Shown: positions 21,901 to 28,652 of the stretch, in pieces
How positions within the stretch are numbered: the first letter of the stretch is position 1
Layout: each line of letters starts with the position of its first letter
NCBI GenBank assembly: GCA_009746045.1
Contig: RPFO01000079.1
Coordinates: 2,088,844 to 2,122,343 of the forward strand
Direction of reading: 5' to 3'
Source of the DNA: Mesostigma viride
Taxonomy: Eukaryota > Streptophyta > Mesostigmatophyceae > Mesostigmatales > Mesostigmataceae
Length of the DNA: 33,500 nucleotides
Translations under genes and position numbers: made by a program
The notes under the pieces: generated by a model
Seen by the model: only the letters and a program-made list of their open reading frames with translations
The model's database searches: none
What the model was told of the DNA's origin: nothing

Positions 21901-23085
21901 GTGCCCCTTTTACCCCGGTGCCCACGTTCACCATACAGCTCATTCTTACGAGTGTATGACTATTGGCTGCCTCTCTTTCTTCTCCCCCCCTTAGCTAATA
22001 GTAATAGAGACCGTTCATATCTCATGTCGCCACCTATCCTTATTTACTGAGCCGCCTCCACTTCCCCCTTCACTCGCCCGCCCCTGTGTCCAGCCACTCC
22101 ACCGATCCTGGCGGGCCAATCATCACAACAGTGTTATTCTTGCAGTTACCTTACTTCCCCCTTTATCCCACCCCTGCGTCTGGTCATGAAGCAAACACCA
22201 AATCTGTCCTTGTAGCCATCATTTTTTAAATGTGTCATCTAGCCATTGGCGCAATTCTTTGTCTTGCGAGCAAACGGGGTGGTTGTGAGTCGTTGGTTAT
22301 CCCTGAAGTTGGGTGTTGTTTGTTTTTGCAAGAGTCTGGTGAGTCCAAAATGTTTTGGGCACATTCCTAACTATCTGTCTATGTGCAAAGTCTGCCTTTC
22401 TACAGGGGGGGCAACTGGATCCTTTGTTTTATACTTGGCGGCTCTATACTTAGGGACATGCTTGGGTTGCAGTGGGTGTAGATTGGAGGCTGATAATTCG
22501 TCAGCCTCATTGGTACGTGCTCATTTGACAATGGCGCAAGCAGTTTTCAGTAGGATAGTTCAGGCTGGAGCAAGCAGTTTGTCGGGAAGGGTTAGGACTG
22601 CGGATTGGTAGTAAGCAGGTGAGTTTGGGTGTCATCGTGTGTTGTACACATGGCCATATTGCTCAGCTACCACTCATATAATTGCATGTCATTGGTATGA
22701 TGATATATTATTCTTATGGCTATTAAATATTCATGAAACGATGCTGTTTGGATAATCAGGCTTCACTGCTTCACAGCTTCAGACTGTCTATTGTATATCA
22801 GTTGGTATTGGCGGTCCCTGATGTGGTAGTTCGTTGTATTTCGTCCTTGAAACACCTGGTTTAATCTGGTCAATTGCAGTTGTGTCTCACGTCTATCAGT
22901 GGGCGGGATGACGATGGCCATCTTTGTTAACAAGGCAAGGCTGCGTGTGCCTGGGCTGTGTCTGTGCTTTTGCCCCTGGCCATTATGAACAGGTCGGCCT
23001 GATTGCGAAGGTCCGGATCCAGCTGGAAGCCTACCAGCAGCTGCCGCAGATGAAAAAGGTTATCAGCAACCTATCTGATGTTTAG
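9927..23085 (+). CDS. SCY2: SecY-family protein translocase subunit, plastid SCY2-like (11 exons)
   Basis: The family forms the protein-conducting channel with SecE; SCY2 acts in the plastid envelope. Exons: 9927-10209, 11725-11896, 12499-12585, 12795-12880, 14123-14206, 14863-15001, 17739-17849, 19011-19125, 21025-21148, 21693-21796, 22993-23085. All borders are GT..AG and phases match, giving 465 codons plus TAG. Landmarks include RLLITLGLLTLFRFGSFVPI (SecY TM1), LFTLGISPYICASFLLQFL (TM2), CTISWISELISDHGLGQGGT (TM4 and following loop), TVTVMGGVVLTEAVHRVPM, VDQYIPFRIVPGGMAPIL, FYLLLVFVMNMLDL, NNPAEVASSMNKMDARVPGV with RPG (cytosolic loop), LSARFWG, AAMEHACRKYLHVNIGFTS and VGLIAKVRIQLEAYQQLP. 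The YIPF..P.GM, ARFWG and IGFTS blocks favour SCY2 over SCY1 or ER Sec61. No clear transit peptide follows ATG 9927; an upstream exon may be missing. Several introns contain copies of exon edges. Confidence 0.9.
10306..10345 (+). repeat. SCY2: Copy of SecY exon 1 3' edge plus donor
   Basis: The segment ccacatacctcagattgacg followed by gcctgctgggtgagt mirrors the end of exon 1 (ccacatactccagatcaatg then gcgtgctgggtgagt). It lies about 135 bp into intron 1 and keeps an intact GGTGAGT donor. Confidence 0.85.
10950..11360. repeat. AT-rich ~49-bp satellite with inverted arms in SecY intron 1
   Basis: About eight copies of a unit built from catgtatatagtagcatgta and ctactgtataaagtagcata. The period is about 49 bp, with catgtat landmarks at 10954 and 11003. 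The AGTAG...CTACT arms could fold as hairpins. Related single units occur elsewhere in the window, for example near 2155-2180. Confidence 0.9.
11941..12125 (+). repeat. SCY2: Five tandem copies of SecY exon 2 3' edge
   Basis: Exon 2 ends aaggccagcat|gtgagtgg. Intron 2 repeats this core as aaggccagcgttgtgggtgg, aaagccagcatgttagtgg (twice), aaagccagcgtttgagtgg and aaggccagcgttgtgggtgg. The copies are separated by gttgaggacagctgccaa, so the unit is about 45 bp. Most copies have lost the exact GTGAGT donor. Confidence 0.85.
12931..12967 (+). repeat. SCY2: Degenerate copy of SecY exon 4 3' region
   Basis: The segment cggtgcaagcaccatctctc then ggatcagcaaggtcatc resembles exon 4 at about 12832-12866 (cggggcgtgcaccatctcct then ggatcagcgagttgatc). 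It lies about 50 bp into intron 4 and has no clear donor. Confidence 0.75.
13434..13760 (+). repeat. 36-bp tandem minisatellite in SecY intron 4
   Basis: About nine copies of gaatgttctagacagtcctt plus gttgtcgcttgtcgca, with few substitutions. The unit length is a multiple of three, so open frames run through, but these are not exons. There are no spacers, so it is not CRISPR-like. I could not derive the unit from a neighbouring exon. Confidence 0.93.
13933..14066 (+). repeat. SCY2: Two copies of SecY exon 5 5' edge plus acceptor
   Basis: Exon 5 begins ttgcag|GCCAGGGCGGCACGATG. Upstream in intron 4 lie tgccaggccagggcggcatg (from 13933) and tgccaggccagagcaacatg (from 14039), each with a CCAG or CAG acceptor-like context. 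Spacing between the copies and to the exon is about 80-105 bp. Confidence 0.75.
14271..14324 (+). repeat. SCY2: Near full-length copy of SecY exon 5 3' half plus donor
   Basis: A ~53-bp segment parallels 14157-14210, the end of exon 5, with about 80% identity by eye. It would translate HYISALERLSVEIAG, against NSYISALERLSVEIAG in the exon. A GGGTAC stands where the exon has the donor GGTAAG. It is a partial exon duplication in intron 5. Confidence 0.88.
15041..15235 (+). repeat. SCY2: Four copies of SecY exon 6 3' edge plus donor
   Basis: Exon 6 ends ttccgcaacccggccacgcc then gcagaagag|gtgcgctggc. Intron 6 repeats this as ctccgcaaccatgccatcac/agaataggtaggctg, then ctccgcaacactgccatcgc/agaagaggtaggctg, then ctccgcaaccatgccattgc/agaagaggtaggctg. 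A fourth, shorter copy ends ccagaggtgagctgg. Several retain an AG|GTAGG or AG|GTGAG donor. Confidence 0.88.
15821..17333. repeat. 1.5-kb array of the 9-mer ACCTTTTTT in SecY intron 6
   Basis: The left 500 bp hold variants (acctttttaaccttttt, accttttgtacctttt, one ttccacc). From about 16300 to 17310 the 9-mer is almost perfectly homogeneous, with one extra T near 16310 and one ttcacc near 17310. That is roughly 165 units. The period of nine keeps several frames open for hundreds of codons (KKV, FYL, LPF repeats); none is coding. The G-bearing strand reads AAAAAAGGT. Confidence 0.97.
17619..17660 (+). repeat. SCY2: Copy of SecY exon 7 5' edge plus acceptor region
   Basis: The segment attcacatgcgcttgggagc then ctaaagtggact parallels exon 7 with its acceptor (tttcacag|gcgcgtggagcc then caaagtggacc). 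It lies about 120 bp upstream of exon 7; its AG has become AT. Confidence 0.75.
17929..17950 (+). repeat. SCY2: Degenerate copy of SecY exon 7 3' region
   Basis: The segment ttctactcctcaatcacact then tgacgtgtt resembles exon 7 (tctactcgtccatcacactc then aacatgtt). It lies about 80 bp into intron 7 with no clear donor. Confidence 0.6.
18815..18960. repeat. (CGCCC)n array upstream of the SecY exon 8 acceptor
   Basis: About 28 nearly perfect units of the pentamer CGCCC, flanked by ccctg variants, end about 50 bp before the acceptor gtgcgcag|CCC at 19011. The array supplies an unusually long C-rich tract next to the polypyrimidine tract. Pro/Ala/Arg open frames over it are artefacts. Confidence 0.95.
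19126..19905 (+). repeat. SCY2: About 18 extra tandem copies of SecY exon 8 3' edge plus donor
   Basis: Exon 8 ends tttgtgatgaacatgctgga then cctg|gtgagt. This block then recurs about 18 more times through intron 8, joined by short linkers (acgctgctc, acgcgcatgtgctgctc, acgcgcctgctgctc, or aacatgctggacctc). Almost every copy keeps a perfect GGTGAGT. Donors of copies 1-4 start at 19126, 19159, 19201 and 19243, spaced 33, 42 and 42 nt, all multiples of three. A TGA stops the frame at 19273-19275. Family alignment supports the first donor as the standard one. Confidence 0.95.
19925..20280. repeat. ~47-bp tandem array in SecY intron 8
   Basis: About seven copies of a unit containing taggtggtgggtggtggata and tgccttgttcttagtgcc, spaced about 46-47 bp, with small substitutions. 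I do not see a link to an exon edge. Confidence 0.85.
20702..20915. repeat. 53-bp tandem repeat, four copies, in SecY intron 8
   Basis: Units starting agcacggcggatgctttcaa and continuing tcatagaagtatactattgt begin at 20707, 20760, 20813 and 20866. They are nearly identical; the last has one substitution (ttgaatc). Confidence 0.93.
21241..21295 (+). repeat. SCY2: Degenerate copy of SecY exon 9 3' edge plus donor
   Basis: The segment aaggacttgtcctcggcgca then gcacatgcctctggggtaca parallels exon 9 with its donor (aagtacttgtcctcggtcca, then tgagcgcacggttctggggt then aagca). It has a short deletion. It lies about 90 bp into intron 9. Confidence 0.75.
21797..22992. other. SCY2: SecY intron 10; no gene seen
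   Basis: Bounded by the donor ATC|GTGAGT and acceptor aacag|GTC. I see no repeat array and no convincing coding sequence; open frames in it lack family signatures. Confidence 0.6.
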
Positions 23086-23429
23086 TAGGTGCACAAGGCC
23101 GCGCCAATGTCAAGAGGCCACAGTTATTCTGGATGTGAGGAATGGGTTTGGAATTTACTTCGCAAGATCTATTTCCATCAGTAATATGAGTTTTATATTT
23201 AATCTGATTATGGTCACCTTGCTTATCCGGTCCTGTGCACGATGCCAATTTTGCAAGTAATCCTCGTCAACAATCTTGGTGTGCGTATGCTTGCTCTGCT
23301 AATGGATCAGCTGACGCCCTCGCGTCTGTAATGTTGATCAGATTGCAGAAACTGCGGTCCGGATGGGAGGAAGTGCATGCCCCCATATCAATATAGTAAA
23401 CCTTTGATAGCACATGTCATATAGCTACA

Positions 23430-23923
23430 TCTCGGCAACGTCACCAAGATGCTGCGCAAGGCCCTTAACATCCCCTTTGGTTTGCACATTAGTAATGAGG
23501 ATTTGTACGCTGATTTGCCCTATGTTTCCCACATTATTAGGCACAGGCGCCTGGGCCTAGCCGGGCACCTGCCCCCGCACAGATCAGGTAGACACATCAG
23601 ATAGACTAGCTGGCACCAAGCCCGCCCAGCCTGGGCGTTATGTCCTCACCTGGCGTGCCCCAGGCCGCGCGCGGCAGGGCCGCCACCCGTGGACATTTCG
23701 TGATAGACTCGGCATGGACATGTGCTACACTAGACGTGACGGGCTCACACCCGGGCAGCCTCCTGGTTTGTCTGTCATATGGAGGCAGATGGTACGCAAG
23801 GATAGATGGCAAGTAGTGATGAAGGAGACCACCCCCAAGTCTGTGGGGGCTCCGCGTGTGACCGCGTATGACATTCATAGCGATTTGGGCCGTGGTGCCC
23901 ACAACCCTGTAACTAGGACCTAG
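23430..23923 (+). pseudogene. LINE ORF2 C-terminal fragment (frameshifted)
   Basis: The first frame reads KMLRKALNIPFGLHISNEDL then SHIIRHRRLGLAGHLPPHRS. The R-RRLG-AGH motif is typical of the region after the reverse transcriptase in non-LTR elements. The frame then shifts near 23565-23580. A second frame reads PGRYVLTWRAPGRARQGRHP...FRDRLGMDMCYTRRDGLT and stops at TAG 23923. It is the 3' remnant of a LINE inserted about 350 bp after the SecY stop codon. No RT domain precedes it, so it is 5'-truncated. Confidence 0.65.
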
Positions 23924-23964
23924 AAAGCTTATACCATCCATTCCATTGAGGACTACTATTAGAT

Positions 23965-24123
23965 GCGGACGAGCCACGAGCCACGAGCGGACATGGCTGA
24001 CGGCGGAGCTCAGAACTTTTGCGTCTGAGCCCCAAATTCAGTCAGGCTACTTGCATCAGATGCGTCTTTTCAAGACGCATCTGCTAGTATAATCGGTTAC
24101 GGCTGTAACGCAGTATTTTGCAA
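23965..24123 (+). mobile_element. LINE 5' leader, copy A
   Basis: The segment from about 23970 (gagccacgagcggacatggc) to the ORF1 ATG aligns with a second leader at about 27155-27253 joined to 28604-28652. Shared features are catggctgaYggcgRagctc, aactttt, ccRaattc, the hairpin core CGTCTT-AAGACG, and tRataat...taacgca. Homology between two copies marks this as the element's own 5' region. The exact 5' end is uncertain. Confidence 0.65.
24057..24083 (+). promoter_or_regulatory. Perfect 12-bp stem-loop in the LINE leader
   Basis: CAGATGCGTCTT, loop TTC, AAGACGCATCTG: a perfect 12-bp stem with a 3-nt loop, 41 bp upstream of the ORF1 start codon. The second LINE leader has the shorter equivalent CGTCTT-TCT-AAGACG once the hAT insertion is ignored. 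A role in RNA folding, translation or packaging is possible but unproven. Confidence 0.7.
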
Positions 24124-25572
24124 ATGCCACCAAAACGCAGCCTTGACAAACATTTTGAGCTGTCGTCGGCATTCCCGTCGACAGCAGCACGTGCGACATC
24201 AACTCCTGCGGACGCCAACCTTTTTGCGCTGATCGAAGCTCTCCCCCCCGGTCTGCCTCCCTCGACGCAGTGCTCTACGCCAAATTCGTCGCCCATTCCC
24301 AAGAAAACCCGAACTTCCCATACCAAATGGGACGTCCGCCGCTTCGGCGCCGGCCAGCGGGATTTTTGCATCTTGGAAATCTTTACGCTCACGAAGGAAC
24401 AATGTGACGATGTTATCAAGTTCCTGGCCCGCCATGACGAACTTTTCCTGCCTACCCCTGGCGACAAGGTCACCAAGCCCGCCTGGGAATGGCTGCTTCA
24501 AGAACCGGAGGCGTACTTGAAGGCAGTCATCATGTGCAGCTACCTGCGCTGCGACGCCCACGACATCACCCAGATTGGCTACGCTGGCCTCAGGAGCCTC
24601 CTGCATGAGCGCAGACGGGCAGCCACAGCAGCTGCAGCATCCCCGCAGAGCAGCACCTCCCCCAGCACGGACTCCATCCGAGCTGCAGTGGCGGAGCAGC
24701 TGGCGCCGATGGCTGAGCAGCTCGCCGCCCTGAACGCGCCTGACGGCCCACTCAACACTCTCTCGGCCAAGGTCAACAACATTGAAGCCAGAGTCGCCCT
24801 TAAGCTCCAGCCTCAGTTTACTGCTACGCAAGAGCACATTGCCACCAAAGTTTCCGAGGCCACAGCCACTGTGACCACCCGCCTTAACCAGGTGGAAGGC
24901 CGAGTCGGCCAAGGCACCGTGAAACTTGAGGCAGTTGCCGCCAAGGTAGACGCCCTGGCCACGCAGGTCCCCGAGATCGCCGAGCGAACGGCCACCATCG
25001 CCGCCCAACCTGCTGGTAGGGCTAGTGATGACCCCTCGACTCGCGCCTCCTGGGCGGACCTGCTCAAGAGCCAGGCATCCTCTACCACGACCGCCATCAC
25101 CACCAAGCTCCAGGAGCTGGAAGACACGCGCCGCGAGGCCGCTGACCGCGACCGTCGCCGCTGCCGGGTCATCCTCAGGCGCTTCGACATGCTGCCGGAG
25201 GAGACCCCAGACTCTCTTCTCGACGAGCTGAAGAAACAGCTCTTGGCGCGCATGCAGCTGCCAGGTGCGATACTGCAGGGCGCCTACCGCCTGCCCCATC
25301 CACGGGCCAAGGCTGGGCCCCCTCCAGTGGTCCTCACCTTCAGCGACATCACAGCCCGAGTTCGGTTCCTCTCTCGCCGCAAGAAGCTGGTGGACACCTC
25401 CTGGTCGCTTGACGACGACCTGACGCCAGCCCAGCAGCAGCAACGCCGCGATCAGTGGCCCGACTACATCCGCCACAAGACCAACCCCGAGAAGCCCCAA
25501 GTGTACTGGCGGGGCGGGGACCTCTACGTCAACAAGAAACTGTGGAAGCCCCCCCGGGCTTCCCCGGGATAG
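24124..25572 (+). CDS. LINE (L1-type) ORF1 protein, intact, 482 aa
   Basis: ORF1 proteins of L1-type retrotransposons are nucleic-acid-binding chaperones of the retrotransposition particle. The frame is uninterrupted from ATG 24124 (MPPKRS) to TAG 25572. The MxxKRS start is also seen in the decayed copy at 28653, supporting this ATG. Residues ~1-160 form a conserved N-terminal region (LTKEQCDDVIKFLARHDEL, KPAWEWLLQEPEAYLKAVI). Residues ~180-360 are an Ala/Glu/Thr-rich predicted coiled coil. Residues ~360-450 resemble the RRM/Transposase_22 region (RRRCRVILRRFDMLPEETPD, YRLPHPRAKAGPPPVVLTF). The C-terminal segment DDDLTPAQQQQRRDQWPDYI is shared by all copies here. No CCHC knuckle is seen. The intact frame suggests a fairly young copy. 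Confidence 0.82.
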   Translation: MPPKRSLDKHFELSSAFPSTAARATSTPADANLFALIEALPPGLPPSTQCSTPNSSPIPKKTRTSHTKWDVRRFGAGQRDFCILEIFTLTKEQCDDVIKFLARHDELFLPTPGDKVTKPAWEWLLQEPEAYLKAVIMCSYLRCDAHDITQIGYAGLRSLLHERRRAATAAAASPQSSTSPSTDSIRAAVAEQLAPMAEQLAALNAPDGPLNTLSAKVNNIEARVALKLQPQFTATQEHIATKVSEATATVTTRLNQVEGRVGQGTVKLEAVAAKVDALATQVPEIAERTATIAAQPAGRASDDPSTRASWADLLKSQASSTTTAITTKLQELEDTRREAADRDRRRCRVILRRFDMLPEETPDSLLDELKKQLLARMQLPGAILQGAYRLPHPRAKAGPPPVVLTFSDITARVRFLSRRKKLVDTSWSLDDDLTPAQQQQRRDQWPDYIRHKTNPEKPQVYWRGGDLYVNKKLWKPPRASPG

Positions 25573-25993
25573 AGCACTCCAGCTAGTTGTCTAGATGGGG
25601 GCAATCGATGATGGGATAGCTTAGGCATTACAGCACTTGAAACGATATTAGCGCACAGCGTTATAGTACCTTCAATTAGCTCTGGCACCTTGTGGCCATC
25701 AGCTTGCGCCTTAATTAGCCGACGTCTTGAGCCCACCTCACATTTGTAGCATAAGCTATGCGTCAGCCTACCTATGGTATTGCACTGGTTGTATTGCACC
25801 CACAGTGTTGCGCCCCGGCACCATGCCGTGGAGAGAGCGCTCTGTGGCCTGCCCACCTGCGGCAGTGAGAGAAGCTAGGGCGCCCTCCCTCCTTCTCACT
25901 GTGTATATAGGGTTGAAGGTTCCTTTACTCTGTATTGGCACCCACGTGACGCAGTCACGTGCTTATTAATTAATTAATTAATCCATTCCATGT
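25573..25993. other. Spacer after ORF1, with a (TTAA)n tract
   Basis: No coding signal. A TTAA repeat lies at about 25965-25983, next to a cacgtgacgcagtcacgtg near-palindrome (about 25943-25961). It may mark a junction between element copies, since the following RT fragment starts abruptly. Confidence 0.5.
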
Positions 25994-26358
25994 TATGCGC
26001 CAGGCACGTGCTCGCTTTGCTAGCATTGTAGGCCGTGCCCCTGGCCTAGCGATCACGAACGAGCTTGGGGAAGGGGGGCCGACTAACGGGCAGAATTTAC
26101 TAGCTGACCTCATTTATGCCGACGACATCACGCTCATCGAGAAGCCGGAGTCTGCCCAACTTTGGCTGGACTGCCTGGCGCTCGAGGCTCGGGCGGTTGG
26201 TCTAGAAATCAGCCCCAAAACGGAGGCCCTGGCCCTCGGCATGGCAGGGCCCCCACCCACACTCCGCCTCTTAGACGATGCCGAGGTCAACAACCCTCCT
26301 TCAGGCCGCTTCAAGCTGCTCGGCAGTTGGCTTCCCGACTGCGAGGACGACATGACGA
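25994..26358 (+). pseudogene. LINE reverse transcriptase fragment with YADD box
   Basis: The frame reads MRQARARFASIVGRAPGLA, then LLADLIYADDITLIEKPESA, QLWLDCLALEARAVGLEISP and KTEALALG. YADD is the catalytic motif of reverse transcriptase, and GLEISPKTEAL is the block following it. The upstream RT motifs and the rest of ORF2 are absent. The frame runs directly into ORF1-derived sequence at about 26360, so this is a truncated, chimeric fragment. Confidence 0.8.
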
Positions 26359-26362
26359 CCAG

Positions 26363-26998
26363 CAGTGAAGGACATTGCCGCCAAGCCAGCCCTCGCTGGT
26401 CCGGCTGGCGATGCTCCTCCCAGAGGCTGGGCGGACATATGCTTAAGCAACACACCACCTCCACCACCTCCGCCGCGGTTGCAGCACAGCTCCAGCAGCA
26501 GAAGCTCGACCTCCGCGCCGAGGCCGAGCTCGCCAAGCGCAGCCTTAACGTCATACTCAAGAACTTCGACATGGAGGAAGGTGAGAATTCCGAGAAGCTT
26601 GCACGTGCGTTTGAGAGCAAAATCCTTGATCGCATGGGCCTTCTTGGTGCATGAGAGCTGGTCGCCCACCGCCTTCCCCGCGCGCGGGGTAAGGCAGGGG
26701 CGCCCGGCCCCGCTTCTTCTCATCTTTAAAAGCCCAGCAGAAAAGATTTCATTTCTCAAACGCCGCAAGCGGCTCGAGAACACTCCCTTCACCGTGGACG
26801 ACGACTTTACCCTGGCGCAGCAACAACGGCGACAGGAGCTATGGCCGACCTATACCTCCATGCAGCTCCGGCAGACTGGTCAAGGCGCCGGGGACTGCTG
26901 GTGTACTGGAAGGGGGCGGCCATCGACGTCGGCCACAAGCCCTGGCACGCGACCCCAGCGACCACCGCGGCCCCAGCGACTCCAGACGCCCCAGCTTA
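26363..26998 (+). pseudogene. Decayed LINE ORF1 copy B (C-terminal half)
   Basis: It starts within the linker region (DIAAKPALAGPAGDAPPRGW), passes through AAQLQQQKLDLRAEAELAKR and SLNVILKNFDMEEGENSEKL, then changes frame near 26655. It continues as ISFLKRRKRLENTPFTVDDD, FTLAQQQRRQELWPTY, and in a further frame YWKGAAIDVGHKPWHA. Each block matches the C-terminal half of the intact ORF1. At least two frameshifts make it non-functional. Confidence 0.75.
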
Positions 26999-27154
26999 GC
27001 AGGGGAATTAACAGCAGTAGTAGTGTAGAATAGTTAGACAGTGGCCTTGTACATGCACGCCTACATACTACAGGCACTATACCAGCTGACTTATGAACAT
27101 TAATTACATAGTCATGTACATGTGTGCCCATGCATATTGGATGTGTATAGGTCA

Positions 27155-27253
27155 TGGCACGAGGTAGCCATGGCTGATGGCGAAGCTCATAACTTTCACG
27201 TTTGGGCACCGAATTCGGCTGTGAACATCACAATCGCTTCGTCTTTCTAAGAC
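27155..27253 (+). mobile_element. LINE 5' leader, copy C, left part (split by hAT)
   Basis: It contains gtagccatggctgatggcga and agctcataactttcacg, matching the leader of copy A. It is interrupted at 27254 by the hAT element and resumes at 28604. Confidence 0.65.
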
Positions 27254-28603
27254 CAGTGATTGGCCATACGCGATACGCGTCGTACGCGGCCCCAGGTGTA
27301 TAATGTATAATGCGCGGTGTATAATGTATTATACGCTAATCGTACGCTAACCGTTGAAGCCCCCTTTTTTGGCATGATTTTGAGGGGTTTTCAACATTCT
27401 GAGCAACCAAGCATAGTCTACTGGTGTTTTTCCATACCTTTAGCCTATACATGACATATATAGCATGACCTTGGCATTGCCATCACTACCTAAATACAAG
27501 CATAGTTTCTAACGGTCTAACTTGATAGTTTCTCTTCAAAATCGAGACAACATGCAACTAAGTATCATACCAGCATCAATGCACAACTCACTGGAAAGGA
27601 TGATAAATTTGTAGAACTCAAGATATGCATGCACTATACATTGCCCCGAGGTGTCGATGACATTGAAGGGCGTCAATGGCATTGAAAGGCGCGAATGAAT
27701 GCATCGCACAGCTCCTCGTCCAGCTGCTCTTTGCTGAGCTCATAAGGTGCGGGCAAATTACCGTCGGTGGATTGGCCCTTTGATGATCCGCTGGGCCCAG
27801 CCGCCCCAGCAGCGCGCCCCGAGGTGTTGCTGGCATGAGCGGACACCCAGTTAAAGGCGTCGGTTTCTACAACGTCTGCAAGCCTGTCTTTAAGTGCCGC
27901 CCGCACATCAGCCTGCTTCTTGGCGTCACTAGTCGCCTTCCTCTTCCTGGTATTGCTTTCCTTCTCCGCCTGCTCGACCAGCAGCCTGTAACGGAGTACT
28001 CCATCATCCATATGTAGTAGTTATTTGTCTGCTGCCCATTCTTGAGGATGCGCTCTTTGCTAATGTATGTCCAGACAGTTTCGGATGTGGCCTCTTCTTC
28101 ATCGGGCCGCACATCATCATCGTGTTCCATTGACTCATTCGTGTCAGCCATGCCTGGATGTCGATATGCTACGATATAGGTGCCAGACGACCACGACGTT
28201 GCTGGCACACCTTATCACCTTCTTGATCCAGATAAATAGGTGTACGTTTATTCCAAATATACTGTTGCTTATCACCTTCTTGATGATGAATCCTCAGCCT
28301 TCCCGCCTTCACCTTCCCGCCTTCACAAGTCACAATGAACGCGCTTTTAGCTTTAGTGCACTATACACTAGCTAGCTCATCACGCAATTATTTGTTCCTA
28401 CTACAGGTCGGCGCGCCGCAGTCTAGGCAAGCAAATGCAGCCACCTCGTAAGCCAAAAATATGCCAAAAAATACGCGAAAATACGCAAAAATGCGCAAAA
28501 ATACGCGTTGCGTATAAAAGTACCCCATTTTCGTACGCGCCGCTAGCGTATCGCGCATAATACGCTAAATACGGCGTATAATACGGCGTATGGCCAATCA
28601 CTG
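27254..28603. mobile_element. hAT-type DNA transposon, 1350 bp, with TIRs and 8-bp TSD
   Basis: The ends are perfect 18-bp inverted repeats, CAGTGATTGGCCATACGC at 27254-27271 and its complement at 28586-28603. The direct repeat TCTAAGAC lies immediately outside both ends (27246-27253 and 28604-28611). An 8-bp TSD and CAGTG termini are hallmarks of the hAT superfamily. Subterminal regions are rich in tacgc/gcgta motifs on both sides (27268-27350, 28455-28585). At 1350 bp it is too short for a full transposase, so it is non-autonomous or internally deleted. Confidence 0.93.
27673..28151 (-). pseudogene. Small open frames inside the hAT element (possible transposase remnant)
   Basis: On the complement, ATG 28151 opens MADTNESMEHDDDVRPDEEE and continues ATSETVWTYISKERILKNGQ. 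At about 28011 the reading moves to a second frame beginning MDDGVLRYRLLVEQAEKESN. That frame is rich in K, R, E and A and ends ELCDAFIRAFQCH at 27673. The acidic start and the VW-Y segment would fit the region near a BED finger of a hAT transposase, but no Cys/His finger or RNase H-like catalytic block is visible. It may be a shifted relic or an unrelated element gene. Confidence 0.4.
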
Positions 28604-28652
28604 TCTAAGACGCACTACACTGATATAATTTTCCGAAGTTGTTACGCAATAT
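28604..28652 (+). mobile_element. LINE 5' leader, copy C, right part
   Basis: It resumes after the hAT insertion with the second TSD copy and aagacgcactacactgatat. It reaches the ATG at 28653, matching the copy A leader (aagacgcatctgctagtata). Confidence 0.6.

Noticed and set aside
22246-22611. 121-codon open frame in SecY intron 10
   Set aside because: No recognisable domain, no codon bias like the exons, and the exon chain joins cleanly across this intron.
24199-25500. 433-codon minus-strand frame opposite LINE ORF1
   Set aside because: Shadow of the GC-rich ORF1 on the plus strand, which has matching decayed copies and recognisable LINE ORF1 blocks.
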